NCBI GenBank assembly: GCA_033856515.1
Contig: JAWVEY010000047.1
Span: 83,300 to 147,299, forward strand
Length of the DNA stretch: 64,000 nucleotides
Reading direction: 5' to 3'
DNA from: JALZKA01 sp033856515
GTDB taxonomy: Bacteria > Actinomycetota > Thermoleophilia > Solirubrobacterales > 70-9
Below are positions 46,508 to 55,201 of this stretch, in pieces. Position 1 is the stretch's first letter. Each line of letters opens with the position of its first letter. The position numbers were made by a program, and so were the translations under genes. The notes under the pieces were generated by a model, which worked only from the letters and a program-made list of their open reading frames with translations, was not told where the DNA came from and made no database searches.

Positions 46508-46513
46508 TAGGCT
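46508..46513 (+). promoter_or_regulatory. Candidate -10 box for the PPOX gene
   Basis: TAGGCT, 9 nt before GTG 46523. With the TACGCT at 46489 it forms a compact divergent promoter pair; start codons are 40 bp apart. Confidence 0.4.
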
Positions 46514-46522
46514 GCAAGCCCC

Positions 46523-46990
46523 GTGAGCCGCCGCGACCAGATCACCCTCTCACCCGACGAGCAGGCCCAGCTTCTTGACGAGGAGCGCGTCGTGATCGTC
46601 TCGTCGCACGGTCCGCGCGGCTGGCCGCATTCGATGCCGATGTGGTTCACGGTCCGCGACGGCGAGATCTGGATCTGGACCTACGCCAAGTCGCAGAAGG
46701 TGAAGAATCTCGAGCGCGACCCGCGGGCGACGCTCCTGGTGGAGACCGGCGAGGAGTACGTCGAGCTACGCGGCATCCAGATCGAGGCCGAGGCCGAGAT
46801 CATCCGCGACCCCGAGCAGGTGCTCGAATTCGGCAAGGACCTGACGATCCGCTACTCGGAGGGGATCGACTCCATCGAGGGCGACGCCGCCGAGGCGATG
46901 CGCGCCCAGGCCGCCAAGCGCGTCGCGATCCGCTTTACGGCGAAGCGCACCGCGACATGGGACCACCGCAAGCTGGGCGGCACGTACTAG
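46523..46990 (+). CDS. Pyridoxamine-phosphate-oxidase-fold (FMN/F420-binding) protein
   Basis: 155 residues, split beta-barrel. Motifs ERVVIVSSHGPRGWPHSMPM, IWIWTYAKSQKVKNLERDPR and ATLLVETGEEYVELRGI are those of the PPOX family that binds FMN or F420. Actinobacterial members often reduce small molecules with F420. Substrate unknown. Precedes the rhamnose operon by 45 bp but appears separately promoted. Confidence 0.82.
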   Translation: MSRRDQITLSPDEQAQLLDEERVVIVSSHGPRGWPHSMPMWFTVRDGEIWIWTYAKSQKVKNLERDPRATLLVETGEEYVELRGIQIEAEAEIIRDPEQVLEFGKDLTIRYSEGIDSIEGDAAEAMRAQAAKRVAIRFTAKRTATWDHRKLGGTY

Positions 46991-47021
46991 TTCGGGGGCG
47001 CAGAGCGGACCGGACCCCGGG

Positions 47022-47027
47022 TAGCCT
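47022..47027 (+). promoter_or_regulatory. Candidate -10 box for the rml operon
   Basis: TAGCCT, 8 nt before the rmlA ATG 47036. Confidence 0.4.
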
Positions 47028-47035
47028 CCCCGCCC

Positions 47036-48109
47036 ATGGATCCGCTCAAGGGATTGATCCTCTCGGGGGGCGCGGGGACGCGTCTTCGGCCGATTACGCA
47101 TACGTCGGCGAAGCAGCTCGTCCCGGTAGCCAACAAGCCCGTGCTCTTCTACGGGATCGAGGCGCTGGTCGCAGCCGGCGTCACCGACATCGTGATCGTG
47201 ATCGCCCCGGAGACCGGTGCCGAGATCCGAGAGGCAGCCGGCGACGGTTCGGCCTTTGGTGCCCAGATCACTTACGTCGAGCAGGACGCGCCGCGTGGCC
47301 TCGCACACGCCGTCCTCACGGCCGAGGAGGCGCTGGGCTCCAGTCCCTTCGTCATGTACCTGGGCGACAACCTCCTGCGCGACGGCATCTCCGAGCTCGT
47401 GGACACCTTCCGGGGCGGGGAGCACGATGCGCTCCTCCTGCTTACCGAGGTCGACGATCCTTGGCACTACGGCGTTGCCGAGCTGGACGGCGAGCGCATC
47501 GTCCGCCTCGTGGAAAAGCCCAAGGACCCGCCTTCGAACATGGCGCTCGTGGGCGTCTATCTCTTCGGGCCGCACATCTTCGATGCGGCGCGCGCGATCG
47601 AGCCATCGGGACGAGGCGAGCTCGAGATCACGGATGCGATCCAGCACCTAATCGACGACGGCTCGCGCGTGGAGAGCCGCACGGTCACGGGTTGGTGGAA
47701 GGACACCGGCCAGCTCGCCGACATGCTCGAGGCGAACCGCCTGGTACTCGAGGACATCGAGCGATCGGTCGAGGGCGAGCTCACCGACGCCAAGATCGAG
47801 GGGCGGGTTCAGATCGCTCCCGGGGCGGTCATCGAGCGATCCATCGTCCGCGGCCCGGCCATCATCGGGGCGGGCGCGCGCATAATCGACTCCTACATCG
47901 GCCCCTACACGGCCATCGACGAGGACGTAACGATCGAGCGCTCGGAAATCGAGCACTCGATCATCCTCTCGGGCTGCACAGTCTGTGACCTGGAGTCGCG
48001 GATGGAGGCGAGCCTGCTCGGCAAGAACGTCAAGCTCACCCGCGGCGAGAGCATCCCGCGCACCCTTTCCATGATCGTCGGGGACCGCTCCGAGATCACG
48101 CTGCCGTGA
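47036..48109 (+). CDS. rmlA: Glucose-1-phosphate thymidylyltransferase, long form
   Basis: 357 residues. First step of dTDP-L-rhamnose synthesis: dTTP + glucose-1-P to dTDP-glucose. The nucleotidyltransferase signature LSGGAGTRLRPIT is at residues 9-21; KQLVPVANKPVLFY, LGDNLLRDG and VEKPKDPPSNMALVGVYLF follow. Residues ~240-357 form a left-handed beta-helix extension (hexapeptide pattern APGAVIERSIVRGPAIIGAG), defining the long RmlA class rather than the 290-residue enterobacterial type. The next gene starts inside its stop (GTGA). Confidence 0.93.
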   Translation: MDPLKGLILSGGAGTRLRPITHTSAKQLVPVANKPVLFYGIEALVAAGVTDIVIVIAPETGAEIREAAGDGSAFGAQITYVEQDAPRGLAHAVLTAEEALGSSPFVMYLGDNLLRDGISELVDTFRGGEHDALLLLTEVDDPWHYGVAELDGERIVRLVEKPKDPPSNMALVGVYLFGPHIFDAARAIEPSGRGELEITDAIQHLIDDGSRVESRTVTGWWKDTGQLADMLEANRLVLEDIERSVEGELTDAKIEGRVQIAPGAVIERSIVRGPAIIGAGARIIDSYIGPYTAIDEDVTIERSEIEHSIILSGCTVCDLESRMEASLLGKNVKLTRGESIPRTLSMIVGDRSEITLP

Positions 48110-48951
48110 GGGTCGCGATCGCCGGAGCGGGCGGCATGCTCGGCCAGGACCTGGTCGACGCCTGCGTGGGCCGGGGACAGGAGGTGTTCGCGCTGGCGAA
48201 GGCGGACCTGGACGTCACGGACGAGATCGCGTGTGAGGACGTGATGACCCAGCTGCACCCGGACGCCGTTGTCAATTGCGCCGCATGGACCGACGTCGAC
48301 GGCGCCGAGACCGAAGAGGCGGCGGCGATGGCAGTAAACGAACTGGGCGCGGGACACCTGGCCGCGGCGGCAGGGCGCCACGGGGCGCGAGTCGCCTACG
48401 TCTCGTCCGACTACGTGTTCGACGGCCAGAAGGGGACTCCGTACGTCGAGTCGGATCTGCTCGGCCCTCTCTCCGCTTACGGCCGGTCGAAGGCAGCCGG
48501 CGAGACCGCAACCGCGTTCGCGAACGACCGCCACATGGTGGTTCGCTCGTCCTGGCTCTTTGGAACGCGCGGGGGCAACTTCGTCGAGACGATGCTGCGC
48601 ATCGGCTCGGAACAGCCCGAGGTAGTCGTCGTCTCCGACCAGGTCGGGGCGCCCACCTACACGCGGCACCTCGCCGCTGCTCTCGCCGAGCTGATCGAGA
48701 CGGACCAGTACGGGATCCACCACGTCGCGGCAGCGGGCGAGTGCTCGTGGTTTGACTACGCGCAGGAGATCTTCGACCTCGAAGATTGCGAGTGCCGTGT
48801 GATGGCGGGGACCACCGAGATGCTCGGCCGCCCTGCCCCGCGGCCGGCCTACTCGGTGCTCGGGTCCGAGCGCCACGGCGCGCCCGTGCTGCCCGAGTGG
48901 CGCGACGGCCTCCGCCAGTACCTGCGCGAACGTGCCAGCATCGGGGGATGA
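48106..48951 (+). CDS. rmlD: dTDP-4-dehydrorhamnose reductase
   Basis: 281 residues. Final step: reduces dTDP-4-keto-L-rhamnose with NADPH. Extended-SDR motifs GAGGMLGQD (5-13), NCAAWTDVDGAE, YVSSDYVFDG and catalytic YGRSK. The GTG start overlaps the rmlA stop by 4 nt. Order A-D-B-C differs from the common B-D-A-C. A 47-bp spacer with a TAAA-loop hairpin follows. Confidence 0.93.
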   Translation: MRVAIAGAGGMLGQDLVDACVGRGQEVFALAKADLDVTDEIACEDVMTQLHPDAVVNCAAWTDVDGAETEEAAAMAVNELGAGHLAAAAGRHGARVAYVSSDYVFDGQKGTPYVESDLLGPLSAYGRSKAAGETATAFANDRHMVVRSSWLFGTRGGNFVETMLRIGSEQPEVVVVSDQVGAPTYTRHLAAALAELIETDQYGIHHVAAAGECSWFDYAQEIFDLEDCECRVMAGTTEMLGRPAPRPAYSVLGSERHGAPVLPEWRDGLRQYLRERASIGG

Positions 48952-48975
48952 CCACCACCGACACATGCCTCTTTC

Positions 48976-48987
48976 GTGCTAAAGCAC
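48976..48987. promoter_or_regulatory. TTTA-loop hairpin element, copy A (reversed), rmlD-rmlB spacer
   Basis: GTGC-TAAA-GCAC; on the minus strand it reads GTGC-TTTA-GCAC followed by GAAAG and GCATGTGTC. Resembles the rmlB-rmlC spacer element in opposite orientation. It could tune expression between the two genes. Confidence 0.45.
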
Positions 48988-48998
48988 TCAACTTGTAA

Positions 48999-49997
48999 AT
49001 GAGCAAGATCCTCGTCACAGGTGGCGCCGGCTTCATCGGCTCCGCGTACGTCCGTCACCGCCTGGGCGGCACGCACCCGGGCGACGAGGTGCGCGTGCTC
49101 GACAAGCTCACCTACGCGGGCCGGCGCGAGAACCTGGAGGGCATCGAGGGCTGCGAGCTGGTCGAGGGCGACATCGCCGACGCCGACGCCGTCCGGGGCG
49201 CGATCGAGGGCTGCGACGCGGTCGTCAACTTCGCGGCGGAGTCGCACGTCGATCGCTCGATCGAGTCGCCCGGCGAGTTCATCCAGACCGACGTCTTCGG
49301 CACCTTCGTCCTCCTCGAGGCCGCGCGCGAAGCGGGCATTCGCCACCTCCAGATCTCGACCGACGAGGTGTACGGGTCGATCGAGGAAGGCTCGTTCACC
49401 GAATCGTCGCCGCTCGATCCCTCGTCTCCCTACTCTGCGTCAAAGGCAGGCGGCGACCTGCTGGTCGGCGCCTATCAGCACACATACGGCTCCGAGTCCG
49501 TGATCGTGCGCGCCTCGAACAACTACGGCCCGCGCCAGCACCCGGAGAAGCTCATCCCGCTCTGCATCCTCAACGCCCTGGCCGGCGATCCGCTCCCGGT
49601 GTACGGCGATGGCCAGCAGGTGCGGAACTGGCTCTGGGTCGAGGACTTCGCCTCGGCCATCGACATCGTTCTGGAGCGCGGGAATCCTGGCGAGGCATAC
49701 AACGTCGGCGGCCCCGACGAGCGTGCGAACATCGACGTCGTAAAGGAGATCCTCAAGCGGTGCGACCGCGATGAGTCGCTGATCGAATACGTCAAGGACC
49801 GACCGGGCCACGACCGCCGCTACTCGCTGGGCTCCGAGAAGACGCGCGCGCTCGGCTGGGAGGCGCAGGTCGGATTCGAAGCCGGGATCGCCCGCGTCGT
49901 CGACTGGTACCGCGAGAACCAGGCGTGGTGGGAGCCCATCCGCTCGGGTGACTACCGCGAGTACTACGAGCGCCAGTACGGAACAAAGTTGAATTGA
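48999..49997 (+). CDS. rmlB: dTDP-glucose 4,6-dehydratase
   Basis: 332 residues. Converts dTDP-glucose to dTDP-4-keto-6-deoxyglucose. NAD-binding GGAGFIGSAYVRH at the N-terminus, NFAAESHVDRSI, STDEVYGS with the catalytic Asp-Glu pair, YSASKAGGD (YxxxK), NNYGPRQHPEKLIP and GDGQQVRNWLWVED. No Shine-Dalgarno before ATG 48999. Flanked on both sides by TTTA-type hairpins. Confidence 0.96.
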   Translation: MSKILVTGGAGFIGSAYVRHRLGGTHPGDEVRVLDKLTYAGRRENLEGIEGCELVEGDIADADAVRGAIEGCDAVVNFAAESHVDRSIESPGEFIQTDVFGTFVLLEAAREAGIRHLQISTDEVYGSIEEGSFTESSPLDPSSPYSASKAGGDLLVGAYQHTYGSESVIVRASNNYGPRQHPEKLIPLCILNALAGDPLPVYGDGQQVRNWLWVEDFASAIDIVLERGNPGEAYNVGGPDERANIDVVKEILKRCDRDESLIEYVKDRPGHDRRYSLGSEKTRALGWEAQVGFEAGIARVVDWYRENQAWWEPIRSGDYREYYERQYGTKLN

Positions 49998-50000
49998 TGA

Positions 50001-50021
50001 GCGCCTTTAGGCGCGAAAGCG
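50001..50021. promoter_or_regulatory. TTTA-loop hairpin element, copy B, rmlB-rmlC spacer
   Basis: GCGCC-TTTA-GGCGC-GAAA-GCG: the GGCGC arm can pair with GCGCC, or its CGC with the downstream GCG across a GAAA tetraloop. Starts 3 nt after the rmlB stop, 22 bp before the rmlC GTG. Confidence 0.5.
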
Positions 50022-50043
50022 ACATCTGCCAAAGGATGCATCT

Positions 50044-50592
50044 GTGAGTGTCAGCCGCATTCAGACCGAGATCCCGGACCTCGTCCTGCTCGAGGCGACG
50101 GCGCATGGGGACGAGCGCGGCTTCCTCCTCGAGTCGTTTCGCGAAGGCGTTTGGGCTGAACACGGAGTCACGGGCCCGTTCGTCCAGGAGAATCACTCGC
50201 GCTCGGCCAAGGGCATCCTGCGCGGCCTTCACTTTCAGACCAGCCCGGGGCAGGCGAAACTCGTGCGCTGCGTTCGCGGCTCGATCTGGGACGTCGCCGT
50301 GGACCTGCGGCGAGATTCGCCCACCTATAAGCGCTGGGAGGGCGTCGAGCTCTCCGACGAGAACCACCGCCAGCTCTTCGTTCCGGTCGGCTTCGGCCAC
50401 GGCTTCTGCGTCCTGAGCGACATCGCCGACGTCGCCTACAAGCTCACGAGCACCTATGACCCCGCGACCGAGGCAGGGATCCGGTGGGACGATCCGGACG
50501 TCGGCGTCGAGTGGCCGATGGCGAATCCCCAGCTCTCCGAGCGGGACAAGACGGCCCCCACGCTCGCCGAGATCGAGGGCACCTTGGCCTAG
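50044..50592 (+). CDS. rmlC: dTDP-4-dehydrorhamnose 3,5-epimerase
   Basis: 182 residues, cupin fold. Third enzymatic step, giving dTDP-4-keto-L-rhamnose. GFLLESFREGVWAEHG, FVQENHSRSAKGILRGLHFQ (active-site His in RGLHFQ), LVRCVRGSIWDVAVDLR, and FVPVGFGHGFCVLSD are conserved. GTG start 50044. A two-tier hairpin (50603-50634) follows the stop. Confidence 0.95.
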   Translation: MSVSRIQTEIPDLVLLEATAHGDERGFLLESFREGVWAEHGVTGPFVQENHSRSAKGILRGLHFQTSPGQAKLVRCVRGSIWDVAVDLRRDSPTYKRWEGVELSDENHRQLFVPVGFGHGFCVLSDIADVAYKLTSTYDPATEAGIRWDDPDVGVEWPMANPQLSERDKTAPTLAEIEGTLA

Positions 50593-50602
50593 TAGGCACC
50601 AC

Positions 50603-50634
50603 GCCCTCAAATGCGCTACGCGCACGCTGAGGGC
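50603..50634 (+). terminator. Two-tier hairpin after rmlC
   Basis: Outer arms GCCCTCA (50603-50609) and TGAGGGC (50628-50634) enclose an inner TGCGC-TAC-GCGCA hairpin (50612-50624). Position at the end of the rml operon fits termination or 3'-end protection; no T-run. Confidence 0.45.
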
Positions 50635-50657
50635 AACGAGCCCTCTGAGCGCTCTCG

Positions 50658-50663
50658 TAGACT
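50658..50663 (+). promoter_or_regulatory. Candidate -10 box for the lhr-nei2 operon
   Basis: TAGACT, 13 nt before ATG 50677; leader would be about 6 nt. Confidence 0.3.
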
Positions 50664-50676
50664 CAGTCGGTTCGAC

Positions 50677-53600
50677 ATGGCTTCGAAACCGACTCCGAAA
50701 ACCAACCCTCTTGATCCGTTTTCGGCGCCTGTTCGCCGCTGGTTCGAGTCGTCGTTCGAGGCGCCCACGCCCGCCCAGGACAAGGGCTGGCCGGCGATCG
50801 CGTCAGGCGACAACACCCTGATCTGCGCGCCCACGGGCTCGGGCAAGACGCTCACCGCGTTCCTGTGGGGGATCGACACCCTCTCCCGACGCGCCGCCCC
50901 CGACCCCGACGCCGCGACCGAAGACCCTGAGGCGCTCGGGCAGGGCGTTCGCCTGGTCTACGTCTCACCGCTGAAGGCGCTTTCCTACGACGTCGATCGC
51001 AACCTGCGAGCGCCGCTCAAGGGCATCGGCGCGCCGATCCGAGTGGGCCTTCGTACCGGCGACACGCCCCAGAAGGACCGGCAGGCGATGCTCCGAAAGC
51101 CGCCGGACATCCTGATCACAACGCCCGAGTCGCTCTACCTGATGATGACCTCGCGGGCGCACGAGATCCTCACCAACGTCGAGGCGGTGATCGTGGACGA
51201 GATCCATGCCGTTGCCGCGACCAAGCGCGGAGCCCACCTCGCCCTGACCCTGGAGCGCCTCGACCACCTCGTCCGCACACATGAGGACGGCCGCGGCCCC
51301 GACGCGACGGTCCAGCGCATCGGCCTCTCGGCGACGCAGCGGCCCCTCGAGCGCATCGCCAACTTCTTGGTCGGTCCGAAGCGCGAGTGCACCGTCGTCA
51401 ACGCCGGCATCCGCAAGAAGCTCGACCTCGAGATCGTCGTTCCGGTCGAGGACATGACCGATCCCGACGGCTCCCGCCCCGCCCCCGCGAAGGACGGCGA
51501 GCCCGACATCGCCGACTTCGACGCTGCTCCCACCCAGAACTCGATCTGGCCCGCGATGTACCCGAAGCTCCTGGAGCTGGTGCAGGCGCACACCTCGACG
51601 ATCCTCTTCGTCAACAACCGTCGCGGCGCCGAGCGCCTGGCAAAACGCTTGAACGAGCTGGCGAACCAGCAGGCCGAACAGGAGCTGCCGGCGACTGAGC
51701 AGGCGGGCCACTCCGACTTCGAGCCGTCGGAGCCCGCGATCGAGATCGCCCGCGCGCACCACGGATCGCTCGCCCACGAGGAGCGCCTGGTGATCGAGGA
51801 GATGCTGAAGGGCGGGCAGCTCCCATGCCTGGTCGCGACCTCCTCGCTCGAGCTCGGCATCGACATGGGCGCCGTGGACCTGGTGATCCAGGTCGAGTCG
51901 CCGAAGTCGGTGACGCGCGGCCTCCAGCGCGTCGGCCGCGCGGGCCACAACCTGGGCGACGTCTCCAAGGGGCGGATCTTCCCCAAGTTCCGGGCCGACC
52001 TCCTGGAGTGCGCGGTGGTGGCGAGGCGCATGCGTGAGGGCCTGATCGAGGAAACGGTGATCCCGCAGAACCCGCTCGACGTGCTCGCCCAGCACATCGT
52101 GTCGATGGTCGCCGATGACGAGTGGACCGTCGACGAGATCTTCGAGGTGGTGACCGCGACCGAGCCGTTCTCCGATCTCGGGCGCGAGCAGCTGGAGAAC
52201 GTGCTCGACATGCTCGACGGGCGCTATCCCTCCGAGCGCTTCGCCGAGCTGCGGCCGCGGATCGTGTGGGAGCGCTCGGCGGGCACGGTTCGGGGGCGAA
52301 AGGGCGCCCGCCAGCTCGCCGTCACGAACGCGGGGACGATTCCCGATCGCGGCCTCTACGGCGTGCACCTGCCCGACGGCCGGCGGGTGGGCGAGCTCGA
52401 CGAGGAGATGGTCTATGAGGCGCGCAAAGGCCAGACCTTTCTGCTCGGCGCGACCACCTGGAGGATCGAGGACATCACCCGCGACCGCGTGATCGTCACG
52501 CCTGCGCCCGGCGTGCCCGGCGCGGTCCCGTTCTGGCGCGGCGACGGCATCGGCCGCCCAGCCGAGCTGGGCCGCGCGATCGGCGAGTTCTCCCGCGAGG
52601 CGGTGAACTCGGACGCGAAGACGCTCGCCAAGGAGTACGACCTGGACAAGCTCGCGGCCGAGAACCTCCTCACCTATCTGAAGGAGCAGCAGGCCGCGAC
52701 ACGCGTCATCCCCTCCGACGAGTCGATCGTGGTCGAGAAGTTCCGCGACGAGATCGGCGACTGGCGCCTGTGCGTCCTCTCTCCCTTCGGCGGCCGTGTC
52801 CACGCCGCGTGGGGCCTCGCGCTCTCCGCGAAGATCCGCAACGAGCTCGACCTCGAGGCGGACGCCATCTGGTCCGACGACGGCATCGTCGTTCACCTGC
52901 CCGACGCCGACGAGGCGCCCGACGGCGACCTCGTCCTGCTCGAGCCAGACGAGGTCGAGGACCTTGTGGTCTCCGAGCTCGGTGGCTCAGCCCTATTCGG
53001 TGCGCGCTTCCGCGAGAACGCCGCGCGCTCGCTCCTCCTTCCGCGCGCGTACCCCGGCAAGCGCACACCGCTCTGGCAGCAGCGCCTGAAGTCGCAGAAC
53101 CTGCTGGAGGTAGCGAAGGACTTCCCGCGGTTCCCCGTGATCCTCGAGACCTACCGCGAGTGCCTTCGCGACGTGCTCGACCTGCCGGGCCTCCAAGGCC
53201 TCCTCTCCGACCTCGGCTCGCGGCGCATCTCGCTAGTCGAAGTCGAGACCGCCTCGGCGTCGCCGTTCGCATCGTCGCTCCTCTTCGACTACGTCGCGAC
53301 CTACATGTACGAGGGAGACACGCCGAACGCCGAGCGGCGCGCGGCGGCGCTGGCTCTTGACCGCGATCTCCTGCGCGAGCTGCTCGGCCAGGAGGAGCTC
53401 CGCGAGCTGATCGACCCGGAGGCACTCGAGTCCGTCGAGGCATCGCTTCAGCACCTGAACGACGAGATCAAGGCTCGCGACCGCGACGCGCTCCAGCAGA
53501 TCCTCCGCCGGCTTGGAGACCTGACCGAGGAGGAATGCGAGGAGCGGGTCGGCGAGGCGCTTTCGGCCGCGTCGATGCTCGGAAAGCTCGAGGGAGAGCG

Positions 53601-55197
53601 CCGCGCTGCGAAGGTCCGCATCAACGGCGAAGAGCGCTGGATCGCCGCCGAGGACGCCGGCCTCTATCGGGACGCGCTCGGCGTGCCGCCGCCGGCAGGC
53701 CTCCCGGAGTCGTTCGGCGAAGAGGTGCCCGATGCCATGTCGAGCCTGGTCCGCCGATGGGCTCGTACCCATGGCCCGTTCCCGACCCGCCGCTTGGCCG
53801 ACCGCTACGGAGTCGACCCGATGCCGGCGCTCCGCGAGCTGGAGCGGGAGGGCATCCTCATTCGCGGGGAGCTTCTGCCCGGCGGCACCGAGCGCGAGTG
53901 GTGCGACTCGGACGTCCTGAGGCGCGTCCGCCGAGCCTCGCTTGCGCAGCTTCGCCATGAGGTCGAGGCGGTTGACCCAGCCGAGCTGGCCCGCTTCCTA
54001 CCGAGCTGGCAGAACGTTGATGCGCATCGTCCCGCTGGCGCCGGGCCGGATCGCCTGCGCGAGGCGCTCGTGCCGATGCAGGGCGTTGCCCTGACACCCG
54101 AGGTGTGGGAGCGCGATGTGTTGCCGCGCCGCCTGGGTGCATACAGCGCCGCGTGGCTCGATCAGCTAACCACCTCGGGCGAGGTCGTTTGGATCGGGGC
54201 CGGGTCGGTTGCCCGCTCGGGCCGGATTGCCCTCTACTTCCGCGATGACGTGCGGCTCGCAGGCCCGCCGCCGGCGAACGCGAAGCTCGAAGTCCCGCAG
54301 GGTGAGATCCACGATCTGATCCGTGAGCGGTTGGGCGAATCGCCCGCGTTCTGGATCGACCTGGTGGCCGAGCTCGAGGCCAGCCCCGAGGAGCTTCAGG
54401 AGGCGCTCTGGGACCTGGCGTGGGCCGGCGAGGTCACGAACGACGCCTTCGCTCCGCTTCGCGCGCGGCGCCTCTCGGCGGTCAAGTCGGCGGCCCGTCG
54501 AGGGCGCCGCTTCTCGTCGCGCCGGACCGGGGCAACTGGCACGGTCCAGGGCCGCTGGTCGCTCACGTCCTCGCTCTTTCGCGGTCAGCCGGAGATGGGG
54601 CCGCGGATGCGGGCGCAGGCCGAGCTCCTCCTCGAGCGCTACGGAATCGTCACCCGCGAGACGGTTCTGGCCGAGGGGATTCCGGGCGGCCTCTCCACCA
54701 TCTATGGCGAGCTCTCGAACCTGGAAATGCTTGGCACTGCTCGCCGCGGCTACTTCGTCGAGGGCCAGGGCGGCGCGCAGTTCGCCCTCGCCGGGGCCGT
54801 CGAGCGCCTCAGGAACCTGCCGCAGGTGGACGAGGAGTACCTCGTGCTGGCTGTCACCGACCCTGCCAACCCCTACGGCTCGGCCCTCCCATGGCCAAAG
54901 CGCCCGGAGGGCCGGCGCCCAGCCCGGACCGCCGGCGCCTACCTCCTGACCCGCAACGGCAACCCGCTCCTCTACGTCGAGCGTGGCGGCCGCGGGATCC
55001 TGCGCCTCCAACAGGTCGACGGCCAGGAGCTGATCGACGCCGTCGCGCAACTTGTGGAGGCGGCGCAGAACTCGGTGATCCCGAAGCTCGCGATCGAGAA
55101 GCTGGACGGCGAGCCCGTCATCGGCTCGGGGTTCGAGGAGATCCTGCTCGAAGCCGGCTTCAACCGCCAGCCCCGGCGGCTCGTGGCCTCGGCCTAG
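50677..55197 (+). CDS. lhr: Lhr-type ATP-dependent helicase, full-length form
   Basis: 1506 residues, close to the full-length bacterial Lhr size. 3'-5' DNA/RNA-DNA helicase. Motif I CAPTGSGKT, motif II DEIH in VIVDEIHAVA, SAT in GLSATQRP, and QRVGRAGH (motif VI). The Lhr-core winged-helix and beta-barrel domains extend to about residue 860, followed by the long C-terminal domain present in E. coli and mycobacterial Lhr. ATG 50677 chosen; the open frame reads further back but not convincingly. nei2 starts 4 bp after the stop; lhr-nei adjacency is also found in Mycobacterium. Confidence 0.93.
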   Translation: MASKPTPKTNPLDPFSAPVRRWFESSFEAPTPAQDKGWPAIASGDNTLICAPTGSGKTLTAFLWGIDTLSRRAAPDPDAATEDPEALGQGVRLVYVSPLKALSYDVDRNLRAPLKGIGAPIRVGLRTGDTPQKDRQAMLRKPPDILITTPESLYLMMTSRAHEILTNVEAVIVDEIHAVAATKRGAHLALTLERLDHLVRTHEDGRGPDATVQRIGLSATQRPLERIANFLVGPKRECTVVNAGIRKKLDLEIVVPVEDMTDPDGSRPAPAKDGEPDIADFDAAPTQNSIWPAMYPKLLELVQAHTSTILFVNNRRGAERLAKRLNELANQQAEQELPATEQAGHSDFEPSEPAIEIARAHHGSLAHEERLVIEEMLKGGQLPCLVATSSLELGIDMGAVDLVIQVESPKSVTRGLQRVGRAGHNLGDVSKGRIFPKFRADLLECAVVARRMREGLIEETVIPQNPLDVLAQHIVSMVADDEWTVDEIFEVVTATEPFSDLGREQLENVLDMLDGRYPSERFAELRPRIVWERSAGTVRGRKGARQLAVTNAGTIPDRGLYGVHLPDGRRVGELDEEMVYEARKGQTFLLGATTWRIEDITRDRVIVTPAPGVPGAVPFWRGDGIGRPAELGRAIGEFSREAVNSDAKTLAKEYDLDKLAAENLLTYLKEQQAATRVIPSDESIVVEKFRDEIGDWRLCVLSPFGGRVHAAWGLALSAKIRNELDLEADAIWSDDGIVVHLPDADEAPDGDLVLLEPDEVEDLVVSELGGSALFGARFRENAARSLLLPRAYPGKRTPLWQQRLKSQNLLEVAKDFPRFPVILETYRECLRDVLDLPGLQGLLSDLGSRRISLVEVETASASPFASSLLFDYVATYMYEGDTPNAERRAAALALDRDLLRELLGQEELRELIDPEALESVEASLQHLNDEIKARDRDALQQILRRLGDLTEEECEERVGEALSAASMLGKLEGERRAAKVRINGEERWIAAEDAGLYRDALGVPPPAGLPESFGEEVPDAMSSLVRRWARTHGPFPTRRLADRYGVDPMPALRELEREGILIRGELLPGGTEREWCDSDVLRRVRRASLAQLRHEVEAVDPAELARFLPSWQNVDAHRPAGAGPDRLREALVPMQGVALTPEVWERDVLPRRLGAYSAAWLDQLTTSGEVVWIGAGSVARSGRIALYFRDDVRLAGPPPANAKLEVPQGEIHDLIRERLGESPAFWIDLVAELEASPEELQEALWDLAWAGEVTNDAFAPLRARRLSAVKSAARRGRRFSSRRTGATGTVQGRWSLTSSLFRGQPEMGPRMRAQAELLLERYGIVTRETVLAEGIPGGLSTIYGELSNLEMLGTARRGYFVEGQGGAQFALAGAVERLRNLPQVDEEYLVLAVTDPANPYGSALPWPKRPEGRRPARTAGAYLLTRNGNPLLYVERGGRGILRLQQVDGQELIDAVAQLVEAAQNSVIPKLAIEKLDGEPVIGSGFEEILLEAGFNRQPRRLVASA

Positions 55198-55201
55198 CGA
55201 C

